Below are positions 36,590 through 45,955 of a DNA stretch of 64,000 bases, one piece after another. The DNA is from Thermomonas carbonis (GTDB taxonomy: Bacteria; Pseudomonadota; Gammaproteobacteria; Xanthomonadales; Xanthomonadaceae). Position numbers and translations under genes: made by a program. The stretch lies in contig NZ_CP060719.1 in assembly GCF_014396975.1 (NCBI RefSeq), positions 902,001 to 966,000 on the forward strand, written 5' to 3'. The notes beneath the pieces were generated by a model. It made no database searches and was not told where the DNA came from. It worked only from the letters and a program-made list of their open reading frames with translations. Every line of letters begins with the position of its first letter. The first letter of the stretch is position 1.

Positions 36590-39500
36590 TTACGCGGACG
36601 CGGCTGGCCCACCCAGCGAAAGCCGCGCGAGGATCTCGCTGAATGGCGCAGGACGCGCGAGCAGGTAGCCCTGCACCTCGTCGCAACCATTGGCCCGCAG
36701 CCATTGCAGCTGCGCGTCGGTCTCGACTCCCTCGCCCACCGTTTGCAGCTGGAGTGCATGCGCCATACCGATGATCGAGTGGCAGATCGAGGCGGCCTCA
36801 CGGTCGTCGGGCAAGTCCTCGACGAACGATCGGTCGATCTTGAGGCGATCGATCGGTAGCCGCCGCAGATAGGCCAGGCTCGAGTAGCCGGTGCCGAAAT
36901 CGTCGACGGCCAGGCAGACGCCCAGGGCGGCGATGTGCTGCATGGCCTCGATCGCACGTTCCGGGTTTTCCAGGATCACGCTTTCGGTGATCTCGAGCTC
37001 GAGGACGCCAGGCGGCAGCTGGTACTGGCGCACGATCGCGGCGACGTCGTCCTCGAACGCGTAGCCGAATTGCAGCGCGGACACGTTGACCGCGATCCTG
37101 ACATTCGGGAAGCCGGCAGCGGCGAGATGGGCGTGGTGGCGTGCGGCCTGGTGCAGGACGCTGCGACCGAGCTCGATGATCAATCCGCTTTCCTCGCAAA
37201 CACCGATGAATTCGGACGGGGGCAGCAGGCCGCGTTCCGGGTGGCGCCAACGCACCAGCCCCTCCAGCGCGACCGGCCGGCCTTGCGTATCGAACAGCGG
37301 CTGGAACATCAGTTCGAATTCGTCCCGTTCCAGGGCATCGCGCAATTGCGCGACCAGTTGCATGCGCTGGGAGACCTGCGCGTCGAAGCCGGGGTCGTAA
37401 GCGATCGCGCGGTTGCGGCCCTGTCGCTTGGCTTGGTACATCGCCATGTCGGCATGCTTCAGCAGCGAGTCGGCATCGGACCCGCCATCCGGGTAACGGC
37501 ACCAGCCGATGCTCGGGGTGATGGTGTGGGACATGCCGGCGATCTCCATCGGCACGGACAGTGCCTTGGAAATCCTGGCAATGACCTGGTTCACGCCGGC
37601 CTGGTCGGTCTGCTCGGTCAACACGACCACGAATTCGTCGCCGCCGAAGCGTCCGACCGTGTCGGTGTCCCGCACCAGCGTGCGCAGCCTTGCGGCGACG
37701 ATGCGCAGCGCCTCATCGCCGGCCGCGTGGTCCAGGTTGTCGTTGATCAGTTTGAAGTCGTCCAGGTCGATGAACAGCACGCAAGCATGGCGACCGTAGC
37801 GGTCGGCGTTGCGGATCGCCTGCTGCAGCCGGTCCATGATCAGCTGGCGATTGGGCAGCCCGGTGAGCTGGTCGTGGGTCGCGCGATGCGCCAGTTCCTG
37901 CTCGTAATGATGGCGGTGCGACACGTCGGTCAGGATGCCCACGAAGTGGGAGACGCTGCCGTCCTCGGCGTGCACCGGCGCCACGTGCAATTCGTTCCAG
38001 AACAGCGAGCCATCCTTGCGGTAGTTGCGCAACACGACGCGCGACTCGCGCCGCTCGGCGATCGCGAGTCGCAGTGTCTGCAGGGCGGCCTGATCCTGGT
38101 CGCTTCCCTGCAGGAAGCGGCAGTTGCGACCCATCACCTCGGCTGCCGCATAGCCCGTCATGTGCTCGAACGCCGGATTGGCATAGACCAGCGGCTGGTC
38201 CGGGTGTCGCACGTCGGCAATCAGGATGCCGTTGTCGGTCGATTCGACCGCGCGCCGCAGCAGGCGCAGATCGGCTTCATCCAGACGCTTCTGGGTGACA
38301 TCGATCATCCCGCCGACCGCGCGGTAGGCGCGTCCATCCACGTCGCGCAGCAGGAAGCCGCGATCGACGACGTCGGCGTACGTCCCGTCCTTGCGCCGCA
38401 GGCGGTACTCGCACTCCCAGCCGTCCTCGTCGGACGCGATCGCCTCGCTCACGGCCGTTTGCACGACCAGGCGATCCTCGGGGTGCAGCAGGCCGGACCA
38501 GCCGGTCATCGATCCGACGATTTCGCCCGGCGCATAACCGAACAGCGGGTAGACGTTGTCGCTGCGCCAGGTCTCGTCGCGGGCGATGTCCCAGTCCCAC
38601 ACCGCGTCGCTGGTCGCGCGCGCCACCAGCTGGAAGCGCTCCTCGCTGCGCTGGCGCTCGCTCACGTCGGTGGACACGCTGACCATGTGGGTGATGGTGC
38701 CGGCCTCGTCCAGCACCGGCGCCATGTAGAAGTCGTTCCAGAACTCGCCACCGTCCTTGCGCCGCATCCGCACCAGGGTACGCAGCTCGGCGTGCCCCGC
38801 GATGGCCCGCCGGATCTGCCTGATCTTGTCCACGTCGCGCGGGTCGAAATCGAGCAACCGGCTGTCCTTGCCGAGGACTTCGTCGGCGCGATAACCGGTC
38901 ATCGCCAGGAACCCCTGGTTCACGTAGACCGCCGGAATCCCGGGCGCACGCACGTCCGCGATGAGGACGCCGCTTTCGGTCGCCTCCACCGCCCGCCGCA
39001 GCAGCCGCAGGTCCGCGTCCTGCTTCCGTTTCTCGGTGACGTCGAGCACGCTGCCGACCATGCGCACCACCATGCCGTCCTCGCGCACGAAGAACCCGCG
39101 ATCGACGACGAGGGCATAGGTGCCGTCACCGCGGCGCAGCCGGTATTCCATCTCCAGTTGATCGAGCCGGGGATTCTTGAGCGCGCCGTACAGGCTGGAA
39201 CGTATCTGCGGGCGATCGTCTGGATGGATCATGTCCTCCCAGGCACCCACCGTTGGCGCGACCTCCTCGCGTGTGTAACCGAACACCGCATACATGGTGT
39301 CGCTCCACCACAGGGTGCCCGCAGGGATGTCGAGGTCGTAGATCGCGTCGCTGGTGGCACGCGCGACCAGTTGGAAGCGCTGCTCGCTGGCTTCGCGTTC
39401 GGTCACGTCCTGCGCGGCCACAAGACGCGCGGGGCGCTCGTCGAACAGGATGTCGTGCGTGTAGACCGCAGCCCGCAGGCGCGTCCCGTCCTTGCGCATA

Positions 39501-40711
39501 TGCGTCCATACCCGTCCCTGCGGTCGATCGACGGATTGCAGGCGGGCCGCGGCCTCGACCGCATCCCGGTCTTGAGGCGGGCGGATGTCGAGCATGCTGC
39601 GACCCAGGATTTCCCCGCGTGTGTATCCGTAATGCCGCGCCATCGCGTCATTCACTGCAAGGAATGCCAGCGACTGGCGATCGAACACCCACATCGGTAC
39701 CGGGTTGTGCTCGAACAGGAAGCGGTACTGCTCTTCGGTCTCCACCAGCCGATTCCGGGCCAGTGCCAGCTCGGTGACGTCCTGCTGGATGCTGCGGATG
39801 ATGGTGCCGCCGCCGGGCGCGATCTCCCGCGATCCGATGCAGCGAAGGGTGCGGACTTCGCCATCCGGCCGGACGATCCTGAACTCCGTCTCGCAACGCT
39901 CGCCTGTTTCGGCCAGGTTGCTGGCGAAGGTGCGCAGGGCGTCGCGGTCATCGTGGTGGATGAGCCCGAAGACGTTGTCGGCATCGGGTTCATAGGTGGC
40001 CGGGTCAAGGCCGTAGATCGAGTACATGGTGTCGGACCAGCGGATGCGACCGCTGCCGACGTCCCACTCCCAGTCGCCGAGCCTGGCGATCTCCTGCGCC
40101 AGGCGCAGCCGCTCACGGTCGATGACCTGCGGGGTGATGTCCTGCTGGACCCCGACCAGGGTGCGGGCACCTTCGGGGTCATCCGCCTCGACCTTGCCCA
40201 AGACCCAGCGCACCGAACCATCGTCGCGAACCACCCGATATTCGACGGACAAACCAACGAGTTCACGCGGATCCGCCGATCGCGCCCGCTCCATCCAGCG
40301 CGCGACGAGTCCCACGTCGTCCGGATGCATGCGGCGCATGACCTCTTCGAGCGGAACCACGACAGTATCCACGGGAAAGCCGTAGATGCGCGCCGATTCA
40401 CCGCCCCATTCGATCGTCGGCGAGTCCACGCGCCACCGCCAGGTGCCCAGTACCGCCAATTCCTGCGCTTGCTCGAGCCGCTGCAGCAGGCGAGCCTGCT
40501 CGCGTGCGCCGCGGGCGAATGCGCCAACCAGCCACGACACGGTGAGAACGCCCACGATCACCAGCAGTAGCGACCGCTCCCTGCCATCGAACAGCGCCAG
40601 TGCGACCACCAACAACGACAACCCGATCGCCAGCAGCAGTCGTTTGACCCATCTGGCTTGCCGGGATGATTCAGGGTTGTTGCCTGGTGCCATCCCTCGC
40701 ACCGCGGTCAT
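36590..40711 (-). CDS. Multi-PAS/LOV GGDEF-EAL protein (cyclic-di-GMP turnover, putative blue-light sensor)
   Basis: A 1373-residue membrane protein: two helices at about 23-66, seven PAS domains (about 80-935), GGDEF (about 940-1105) and EAL (about 1120-1365). The cyclase motif GGDEF is intact (1023-1027). The phosphodiesterase has EGL at 1150-1152 instead of EAL, but keeps Asn in NVSALQF, Glu in EITES, DDFGTGYSSL, Lys in LKIDRSF and GEGVET, so it may be active. The last PAS carries the LOV signature GRNCRFLQG with the photoactive Cys864, plus N896 and N906. PAS4-5 and PAS6-7 are a tandem duplication; in the PAS5 copy the cysteine position is Ser617. AGGAG precedes the ATG. Probably co-transcribed with uvrD. 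Confidence 0.92.
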   Translation of the reverse strand: MTAVRGMAPGNNPESSRQARWVKRLLLAIGLSLLVVALALFDGRERSLLLVIVGVLTVSWLVGAFARGAREQARLLQRLEQAQELAVLGTWRWRVDSPTIEWGGESARIYGFPVDTVVVPLEEVMRRMHPDDVGLVARWMERARSADPRELVGLSVEYRVVRDDGSVRWVLGKVEADDPEGARTLVGVQQDITPQVIDRERLRLAQEIARLGDWEWDVGSGRIRWSDTMYSIYGLDPATYEPDADNVFGLIHHDDRDALRTFASNLAETGERCETEFRIVRPDGEVRTLRCIGSREIAPGGGTIIRSIQQDVTELALARNRLVETEEQYRFLFEHNPVPMWVFDRQSLAFLAVNDAMARHYGYTRGEILGRSMLDIRPPQDRDAVEAAARLQSVDRPQGRVWTHMRKDGTRLRAAVYTHDILFDERPARLVAAQDVTEREASEQRFQLVARATSDAIYDLDIPAGTLWWSDTMYAVFGYTREEVAPTVGAWEDMIHPDDRPQIRSSLYGALKNPRLDQLEMEYRLRRGDGTYALVVDRGFFVREDGMVVRMVGSVLDVTEKRKQDADLRLLRRAVEATESGVLIADVRAPGIPAVYVNQGFLAMTGYRADEVLGKDSRLLDFDPRDVDKIRQIRRAIAGHAELRTLVRMRRKDGGEFWNDFYMAPVLDEAGTITHMVSVSTDVSERQRSEERFQLVARATSDAVWDWDIARDETWRSDNVYPLFGYAPGEIVGSMTGWSGLLHPEDRLVVQTAVSEAIASDEDGWECEYRLRRKDGTYADVVDRGFLLRDVDGRAYRAVGGMIDVTQKRLDEADLRLLRRAVESTDNGILIADVRHPDQPLVYANPAFEHMTGYAAAEVMGRNCRFLQGSDQDQAALQTLRLAIAERRESRVVLRNYRKDGSLFWNELHVAPVHAEDGSVSHFVGILTDVSHRHHYEQELAHRATHDQLTGLPNRQLIMDRLQQAIRNADRYGRHACVLFIDLDDFKLINDNLDHAAGDEALRIVAARLRTLVRDTDTVGRFGGDEFVVVLTEQTDQAGVNQVIARISKALSVPMEIAGMSHTITPSIGWCRYPDGGSDADSLLKHADMAMYQAKRQGRNRAIAYDPGFDAQVSQRMQLVAQLRDALERDEFELMFQPLFDTQGRPVALEGLVRWRHPERGLLPPSEFIGVCEESGLIIELGRSVLHQAARHHAHLAAAGFPNVRIAVNVSALQFGYAFEDDVAAIVRQYQLPPGVLELEITESVILENPERAIEAMQHIAALGVCLAVDDFGTGYSSLAYLRRLPIDRLKIDRSFVEDLPDDREAASICHSIIGMAHALQLQTVGEGVETDAQLQWLRANGCDEVQGYLLARPAPFSEILARLSLGGPAASA

Positions 40712-40769
40712 CGCTCCTTTCCTCGTGTCAGGGTCGCTCGCGGCCTATCGCCATGGGGTCACGCGTGGG

Positions 40770-41399
40770 TCAGTGCGCGTGCGCCTCGCGCTTGCTGCTG
40801 CTGCCGGTCATCACTTTGTCCGTCCATGCGATACCTAACGCGGACAGGATGAAGATGGTGTGGATGATGGTCTGCCACATCACACCGGTGGAGGTGACCT
40901 TGCTGCAGGTCACGCCGACATAGTTCGCGGCCAGCGCTTCCCTGGCCGCTGCGAACGCCTCCGAGGTGCCGCACAGGGGCACGCCGTCCAAGGTGCCGGC
41001 CTCGATGAAGGTCTTGAGCAGGTGGATCGACGAGATGCCGATGATCGCCATCGCCAGCTTGACCTTGAGCACGCTGGCGTTGACGTGGCTCAGCCATTCC
41101 GGCTGGTCGGGATGACGGTCCAGGCGCATGCGCGAGACGAAGGTCTCGTAACCGCCCACAATCACCATCATCAGCAGGTTGCTGATCATCACCACGTCGA
41201 TCAAGCCCAGCACCAGCAGCATGATCTCCTGCTCGGTGAGGGTGGCCGCATCGGACACCAAGTGGGTCAGTTCCTTCAGGAACAGGAACACGTACACCCC
41301 CTGCGCGACGATCAGGCCCAGGTACAACGGCAGTTGCAGCCAGCGCGAAGAGAAGATCAGCGCAGCCAGCGGATTGAGGCGGGCATTCGGGTCGGGCAT
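40770..41399 (-). CDS. yqhA: YqhA-family (UPF0114) membrane protein
   Basis: A 209-residue inner-membrane protein with four hydrophobic segments, matching the UPF0114/YqhA family in length and in blocks such as FSSRWLQLPLYLGLIVAQGVY, LLVLGLIDVVMISNLLMMVIVGGYE and HLLKTFIE. Function is unknown. The ATG at 41399 (MPDPNARLNP) is favoured over an upstream start that would add 12 residues. Divergent from the sugar transporter; it lies just outside the LacI-operator promoter. Confidence 0.85.
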   Translation of the reverse strand: MPDPNARLNPLAALIFSSRWLQLPLYLGLIVAQGVYVFLFLKELTHLVSDAATLTEQEIMLLVLGLIDVVMISNLLMMVIVGGYETFVSRMRLDRHPDQPEWLSHVNASVLKVKLAMAIIGISSIHLLKTFIEAGTLDGVPLCGTSEAFAAAREALAANYVGVTCSKVTSTGVMWQTIIHTIFILSALGIAWTDKVMTGSSSKREAHAH

Positions 41400-41495
41400 C
41401 GGGTGGGCATCGCGCGTCGGGATGCTGCATTGCAACGACTGTTCGACGCCCCGTCAACCTTTGATTGCCGGGCTCGCTTCGATCGACGCCCGCAT

Positions 41496-41525
41496 TTGAC
41501 AGCGTTGTCAGACGGCCTGTAAAAG
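41496..41525 (+). promoter_or_regulatory. Operator 1 (LacI-type palindrome) over the sugar transporter promoter
   Basis: TGACAGCGTTGTCA at 41497-41510 is symmetric at 12 of 14 positions around a central CG, the usual LacI-family form. Its left half completes a perfect -35 TTGACA (41496-41501), and TAAAAG follows at 41520 as a weak -10 with 18-bp spacing, so a bound repressor would block polymerase. The same palindrome recurs at 52484 and, inverted, at 53810. Confidence 0.75.
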
Positions 41526-41613
41526 CCATGCACGCCTGCACAATCGGCGACGGGGAGCGCGGGGGCGAGATCGCCTGCCACGCCGCAACGACAACCACAC
41601 ACGGCGGAATCAC

Positions 41614-43077
41614 ATGGCCCATCAGCAAACGCGTTGGTCGCAGTTCCTTGTCCTGATCACGGTGTTCTTTTTCTGGGGTTTCGTGGCCGCCAGCAACGAC
41701 ATCCTGATCCCGGTGTTCAAGAAGGCATTTGATCTTTCGCAGATGCAGAGCATGTTCGTCGCGTTTGCCTTCTACGTGGCCTACACGGTCGGCTCGCTGA
41801 TCTACTTCTTCACCTCCAAGGCCATCGGTGCCGACGTGCTCAACCGCATCGGCTACAAGAACGGCATCTGCCTGGGCCTGCTGATCTCGGCGATGGGCTC
41901 GCTGCTGTTCTACCCGGCGGCGAACAGCGGTTCGTTCGGGCTGATGCTGTCGGGCCTGTTCATCGTCGGCCTGGGCTTCTCGCTGCAGCAGATCGCGGCC
42001 AATCCGCTGGCGATCGTGATGGGCAACCCGGCCACCGGTGCGCAGCGCCTGACCATGGCCGGCGGCGTCAACAACTTCGGCACCACCATCGGCCCGCTGC
42101 TGGTCAGCTTCGCGATCTTCGGCAGCGTCGCCGCCGGCGGCACCGAGGCCAGCATCGAGAGCGTCAAGATCCCGTACCTCGTGCTCGGCGCGGCCTTCGT
42201 GCTGGTGGCGGTGTTCCTGAAGTTCTCCTCGGTGCCCAACCACATCGACCTCGACGGCGTTGCCGCCGGCGAAGCCGCGGACGCCAGCAAGCTGGTCCAC
42301 AAGTCGTCCGCGTTCGCATACCCGCAGCTGGTGCTGGGCATGATCGCGATCTTCGTCTACGTCGGCGTGGAAGTCTCGACCATCGCCAACCTGCCGGCCT
42401 ACCTGGAACTTCCGGTGTCCGAAGGCGGGCTGGGCATCGAGACCGCGCTGATCGCGCCGTTCGTGTCGCTGTACTGGGCCAGCCTGATGATCGGCCGCTG
42501 GGCCGGCACGGCCGGTGCGTTCGACGTCGGCAAGAGCACCAGGTGGATGCTGACCATCCTGCTGCCCTACCTGGCGTTCGGGGTGTTCCTGGCGGTCAAC
42601 GCCTTCGCCAGCCACGAAATCTCGCACTTCTTCATGTACGCCTTCGTCATCGTGCTGATGATCGCGGCGACCTTCGCCAGCCGCGGCAACCCGGCGCGCA
42701 TGCTGCTGCTGTTTGCACTGTGCGGCACCATCGCCTTGCTGATCGGCATGTTCACCACCGGCATGACCAGCGTGGTCGCCTTCGTCAGCGTGGGCCTGTT
42801 CTGCAGCACGATGTGGCCGTGCATCTTCACCCTGGCGATCAGCGGACTGGGCAGGAACACCAACCAGGGCAGCAGCCTGCTGATCATGATGATCCTGGGC
42901 GGTGGCGTGGTCAGCCTGGCGCAGGGCGCACTCGCCGACGCCATCGGCATCCACTACAGCTTCGTGATCGGCGTGCTGTGCTTCGCCTACCTGGCTTTCT
43001 ATGCGATCGCCGCAACGCGCGCACTGCAGAAGCAGGGCATCGACCTGGACCAGCTCGCTGCATCCGGCGGCCACTGA
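41614..43077 (+). CDS. FucP/GluP-type sugar:proton symporter (MFS)
   Basis: A 487-residue inner-membrane carrier with twelve hydrophobic segments. FFFWGFVAASNDILIPVFKKAF near the N-terminus and the block LGFSLQQIAANPLAIVMGNP are typical of the fucose/glucose/galactose symporter group (FHS family). The exact sugar cannot be read off. Given its LacI operator and the glucanase genes in the same regulon, uptake of glucose or a short glucan product is likely. A terminator follows, shared with the convergent antiporter gene. Confidence 0.88.
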   Translation: MAHQQTRWSQFLVLITVFFFWGFVAASNDILIPVFKKAFDLSQMQSMFVAFAFYVAYTVGSLIYFFTSKAIGADVLNRIGYKNGICLGLLISAMGSLLFYPAANSGSFGLMLSGLFIVGLGFSLQQIAANPLAIVMGNPATGAQRLTMAGGVNNFGTTIGPLLVSFAIFGSVAAGGTEASIESVKIPYLVLGAAFVLVAVFLKFSSVPNHIDLDGVAAGEAADASKLVHKSSAFAYPQLVLGMIAIFVYVGVEVSTIANLPAYLELPVSEGGLGIETALIAPFVSLYWASLMIGRWAGTAGAFDVGKSTRWMLTILLPYLAFGVFLAVNAFASHEISHFFMYAFVIVLMIAATFASRGNPARMLLLFALCGTIALLIGMFTTGMTSVVAFVSVGLFCSTMWPCIFTLAISGLGRNTNQGSSLLIMMILGGGVVSLAQGALADAIGIHYSFVIGVLCFAYLAFYAIAATRALQKQGIDLDQLAASGGH

Positions 43078-43100
43078 GCCTTCCCGCCTTGCGACAAACG

Positions 43101-43130
43101 AAAACCCCGGCGCGACCCGCCGGGGTTTTT
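43101..43130. terminator. Bidirectional terminator between the sugar transporter and the antiporter operon
   Basis: The stem ACCCCGGC/GCCGGGGT (43104-43111 with 43119-43126) is flanked by AAAA on the left and TTTTT on the right, so it can end transcription from both sides. Confidence 0.85.
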
Positions 43131-43168
43131 CGTGGGCGACAGCCTGTCCAGCGACCTCGGCAATGCCC

Positions 43169-44416
43169 TCAGACGATGCGTCCGCTGTCCGCCACCGCAT
43201 CGTTGCGCCGCGCATGGAACAGGCTGAGCAAGGGCGAGGCCATCAGCGTCGTCACCAGGGTCATCCCGAACAGCAGGGTGAACAGTTCCGGGCCGATCAG
43301 GCCGGCGTCCAGCCCGATCTTGATCACCACCAGTTCCATCAGGCCGCGTGCATTCATCAGCGAGCCGACGGTCAGGCTGTCGCGCCAGCTGTAGCCGCCC
43401 AGGCGCGCACCGATGGCGCATCCGGCAAGCTTGCCGACGATCGCCGCCAGCAGGACCAGTGCGAACGCACCGATGCCCGCACCGGCGAATACCGCCGGCG
43501 TGGCGTTCTGCCCCGCCAGCGCGAACAGCACCGGCATCAGCAGCACAATCGCCACCGGTTCGATGCGCCGCGCCAGTGCGTGCAGGAGGCGGTCGTTCCT
43601 TGGCAGCGCAACGCCGAACAGGAAGGCACCGAAGATCGCATGCAGGCCAATCCACTCGGCGAATCCCGCGCAGGCCAGCACGCCGATCATGATCCACGCG
43701 AACGCCGGTGCCGGCAGCTCATCGCTGTCCTCCCTGGACATAAGCAGGCGCGCGAACAGCGGCTTCAGCAGGACGAACACCACTGCAACCATCAGCGCGC
43801 CGCCGCCGACCGCGAGCAATGCGCCACCCTCCTGGCGGCCGACCATCGCCAGCACCATCGCCAGCAAGATCCACGCGCAAGCATCGTTGATCACCGCCGC
43901 GCCCAGCGCGAGCCGTCCCGGCGCAGTCTGGGCGAGACCCTGATCCTTGAGGATGCGGGCCAGCACCGGGACGGCCGTGACCGACATCGTGATCGCCAGG
44001 AACAATGCGAACGGCCAGAAACCGACGCCGGCAGGCGCGAATTCCGGATACAGGAACGGCGCGATCGAAAGGCCCAGCGCCATCGGGACGACCATGCCCA
44101 GCGAGCCCACCAGGCCGGCCGAGCGCAGCTGCGCGCGGGTGCCTTCCGGCGCGCGCAGTTCAGCGCCGACGATGAACATGAAGAGCGAGACGCCCAGCGT
44201 CGCCAGCCCGGACAGCACCGGCAATGTCGATGTTTCGAAGACTGTCGCGTGCAATTCCGGCAGCCATGCGCCGAACGCGATCGGCCCAAGCAGCAGGCCC
44301 GCGACCATCTCGCCGATCACCGGCGGCTGGCCGAAACGCAGGAGCACGGCGCCGCACAGACGCGCGGCAACCAGGATCACGACCAGCTGCAGCAGGACCT
44401 GCAGGGTGGGGTTCAT
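43169..44416 (-). CDS. CPA2-family cation:proton antiporter
   Basis: A 415-residue membrane protein of the monovalent cation/proton antiporter-2 family (KefB/NhaS-like core without TrkA domains), with twelve or so helices. Visible family blocks are GEMVAGLLLGPIAFG, the antiport-core ALGAAVINDACAWILLA with the Asn-Asp pair, and FLFGVALPR. Its ATG overlaps the stop of the halogenase 1 gene (ATGA), so it is translated as the last member of the TonB receptor operon rather than as a free-standing gene. Transported ion unknown. Confidence 0.87.
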   Translation of the reverse strand: MNPTLQVLLQLVVILVAARLCGAVLLRFGQPPVIGEMVAGLLLGPIAFGAWLPELHATVFETSTLPVLSGLATLGVSLFMFIVGAELRAPEGTRAQLRSAGLVGSLGMVVPMALGLSIAPFLYPEFAPAGVGFWPFALFLAITMSVTAVPVLARILKDQGLAQTAPGRLALGAAVINDACAWILLAMVLAMVGRQEGGALLAVGGGALMVAVVFVLLKPLFARLLMSREDSDELPAPAFAWIMIGVLACAGFAEWIGLHAIFGAFLFGVALPRNDRLLHALARRIEPVAIVLLMPVLFALAGQNATPAVFAGAGIGAFALVLLAAIVGKLAGCAIGARLGGYSWRDSLTVGSLMNARGLMELVVIKIGLDAGLIGPELFTLLFGMTLVTTLMASPLLSLFHARRNDAVADSGRIV

Positions 44417-45945
44417 CGAGGCGGCTGGCCCGGCATCGGGGGAACGGGGGCAGGACAGTACTGGCGCAGGTAGTCCATGTGCGCCGGCAATCCCTCGACG
44501 TTACGCAGGGTATGGGTGCGGATGTCGCCCAGGAAGCGCTCCAGTTCCGCCTTGCTCATCGCATCGGCGGTCGGGTGGTGGCGATGCGGCGTCACTCCCT
44601 GCCCCATCATCACCTGGATCCACGAGTTCTCCGCGAACAACTCGCCGGGCACGTGGAACACGTTGCCGGTGTCGCGGAACAGGTCGATCCGGTGCTGCAG
44701 CGATGCCGGCAGCGGCATGTTCGCCATGTACTCCCAGTACGGCGTGTCCCGGCGGTTGCTCAGCGCGTAATGCAGCACCACGAAGTCGCGCACGTGTTGC
44801 AGTTCCGCATCCAGCTGCGCGTTGTATTGCTCGATGCCGCTACGGGTGATCACCTGCGGGAAGTTCTGCAGCAGATGGGTGATGCCGCGCTGGATCAAAT
44901 GGATGGTGGTCGATTCCAGCGGCTCGATGAAACTGCCGGCCAGGCCCAGCGCCACGCAGTTCTTTTCCCAGCAACGCTCGCGCCGGCCCGGCCGGAAACG
45001 CACCGGCCACGGCTGTTTGATGATCTCGCCCTCGATGGTGGCGAGGAAATGTTCGCGCGCTTCATCGTCTGTGGTGTAGCGGCTGGAATAGACGATGCCG
45101 TTGCCGACCCTGTGCTGCAGCGGGATGCGCCATTGCCAGCCCGCCGTCCAGGCGATCGCGCGGGTGTACGGCACCGCATCGCGCACGGCGGTGGTCTGGG
45201 CGGCCAGCGCGCTGTCGTTGACCAGCCAGTGGGACCAGTCCTCGAAGCCCACGCCCAATGCCTTGCCGATCAGCAGCGCGCGGAAGCCGGTGCAGTCGAT
45301 GAAGAAGTCGCCTTCGATGAGCGCACCATCCTCCATCTTCAGCGCGTTGATGCATCCGGACTGCGCATCGGTCAGCACGTCGACGATCTTGCCTTCCACG
45401 CGCCGCGCGCCGTGTTGCTCGCTGAAGGTGCGCAGGAACCTGGCGTACAGGCTGGCATCCATGTGGTACGCATAGTTGATGCCACCCCGCGGCAGATGCG
45501 CGAAGCGGTCGACCAGTGCCGCCTTCAACTCGAAGCAGTAGTCCTCGTAGCCGCTGGCGATGCCTTCCTTGCGTCCGCGCAACCAGAAATGCTGGAAGCC
45601 GGCGGTCTTTTGATCCTTGCCGCTGGTGCCGAAGGAATGGATGTAGCGATGACCGATGTCCAGCCAGTTCTCGAACGAGATACCCAGCTTGATGGTGCCC
45701 TGCACCGCGGCCATGAACTCCTGCTCGTTGATGTCGAGCATCTGGTGGAAGCTCAGCAGCGTGGGGATGGTGGCCTCACCCACGCCGACGGTGCCGATTT
45801 CCTCCGACTCCACTAGGGTGATGTCCAGCACCTTGCCGAGCAATTTCGACACCGCCGCCGCCGCCATCCATCCGGCCGTGCCGCCACCGGCGATGACCAC
45901 GCGCTTGATCTCGCGGCCCTGGATTTCGCTTGTTCGATCGTTCAC
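44413..45945 (-). CDS. Flavin-dependent tryptophan-halogenase family protein 1 (canonical motifs)
   Basis: A 510-residue FADH2-dependent halogenase-like enzyme. The FAD motif GGGTAG is at 20-25, GVGEATIP at 54-61, the catalytic lysine equivalent K86 in GTIKLGIS, the WxWxIP motif as W270-Q-W272-R-I-P275, and the Glu-Ser pair of PrnA as E344-S345. All residues needed for hypohalite-type halogenation are there. Relatives next to TonB receptors (for example BrvH and Xanthomonas enzymes) halogenate free indoles in vitro; the native substrate is unknown. The start is a GTG. It follows the cupin gene by 10 nt and overlaps the antiporter start. Confidence 0.9.
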   Translation of the reverse strand: MNDRTSEIQGREIKRVVIAGGGTAGWMAAAAVSKLLGKVLDITLVESEEIGTVGVGEATIPTLLSFHQMLDINEQEFMAAVQGTIKLGISFENWLDIGHRYIHSFGTSGKDQKTAGFQHFWLRGRKEGIASGYEDYCFELKAALVDRFAHLPRGGINYAYHMDASLYARFLRTFSEQHGARRVEGKIVDVLTDAQSGCINALKMEDGALIEGDFFIDCTGFRALLIGKALGVGFEDWSHWLVNDSALAAQTTAVRDAVPYTRAIAWTAGWQWRIPLQHRVGNGIVYSSRYTTDDEAREHFLATIEGEIIKQPWPVRFRPGRRERCWEKNCVALGLAGSFIEPLESTTIHLIQRGITHLLQNFPQVITRSGIEQYNAQLDAELQHVRDFVVLHYALSNRRDTPYWEYMANMPLPASLQHRIDLFRDTGNVFHVPGELFAENSWIQVMMGQGVTPHRHHPTADAMSKAELERFLGDIRTHTLRNVEGLPAHMDYLRQYCPAPVPPMPGQPPR

Positions 45946-45955
45946 GACGGACCTC

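Noticed and set aside
37130-37265. EGL in place of EAL as evidence that the phosphodiesterase is dead.
   Set aside because: The Glu is kept and all other metal and catalytic residues are present; other active EAL domains tolerate this position.
36935-40570. A 1211-codon plus-strand frame opposite the multi-PAS protein.
   Set aside because: Its repeats mirror the duplicated PAS modules of the real gene; no independent protein family is visible.
36590-40711. Repetitive DNA within the PAS gene as a possible repeat array.
   Set aside because: The repetition is a protein-level duplication of PAS pairs with diverged DNA, not a nucleotide repeat or CRISPR-like array.
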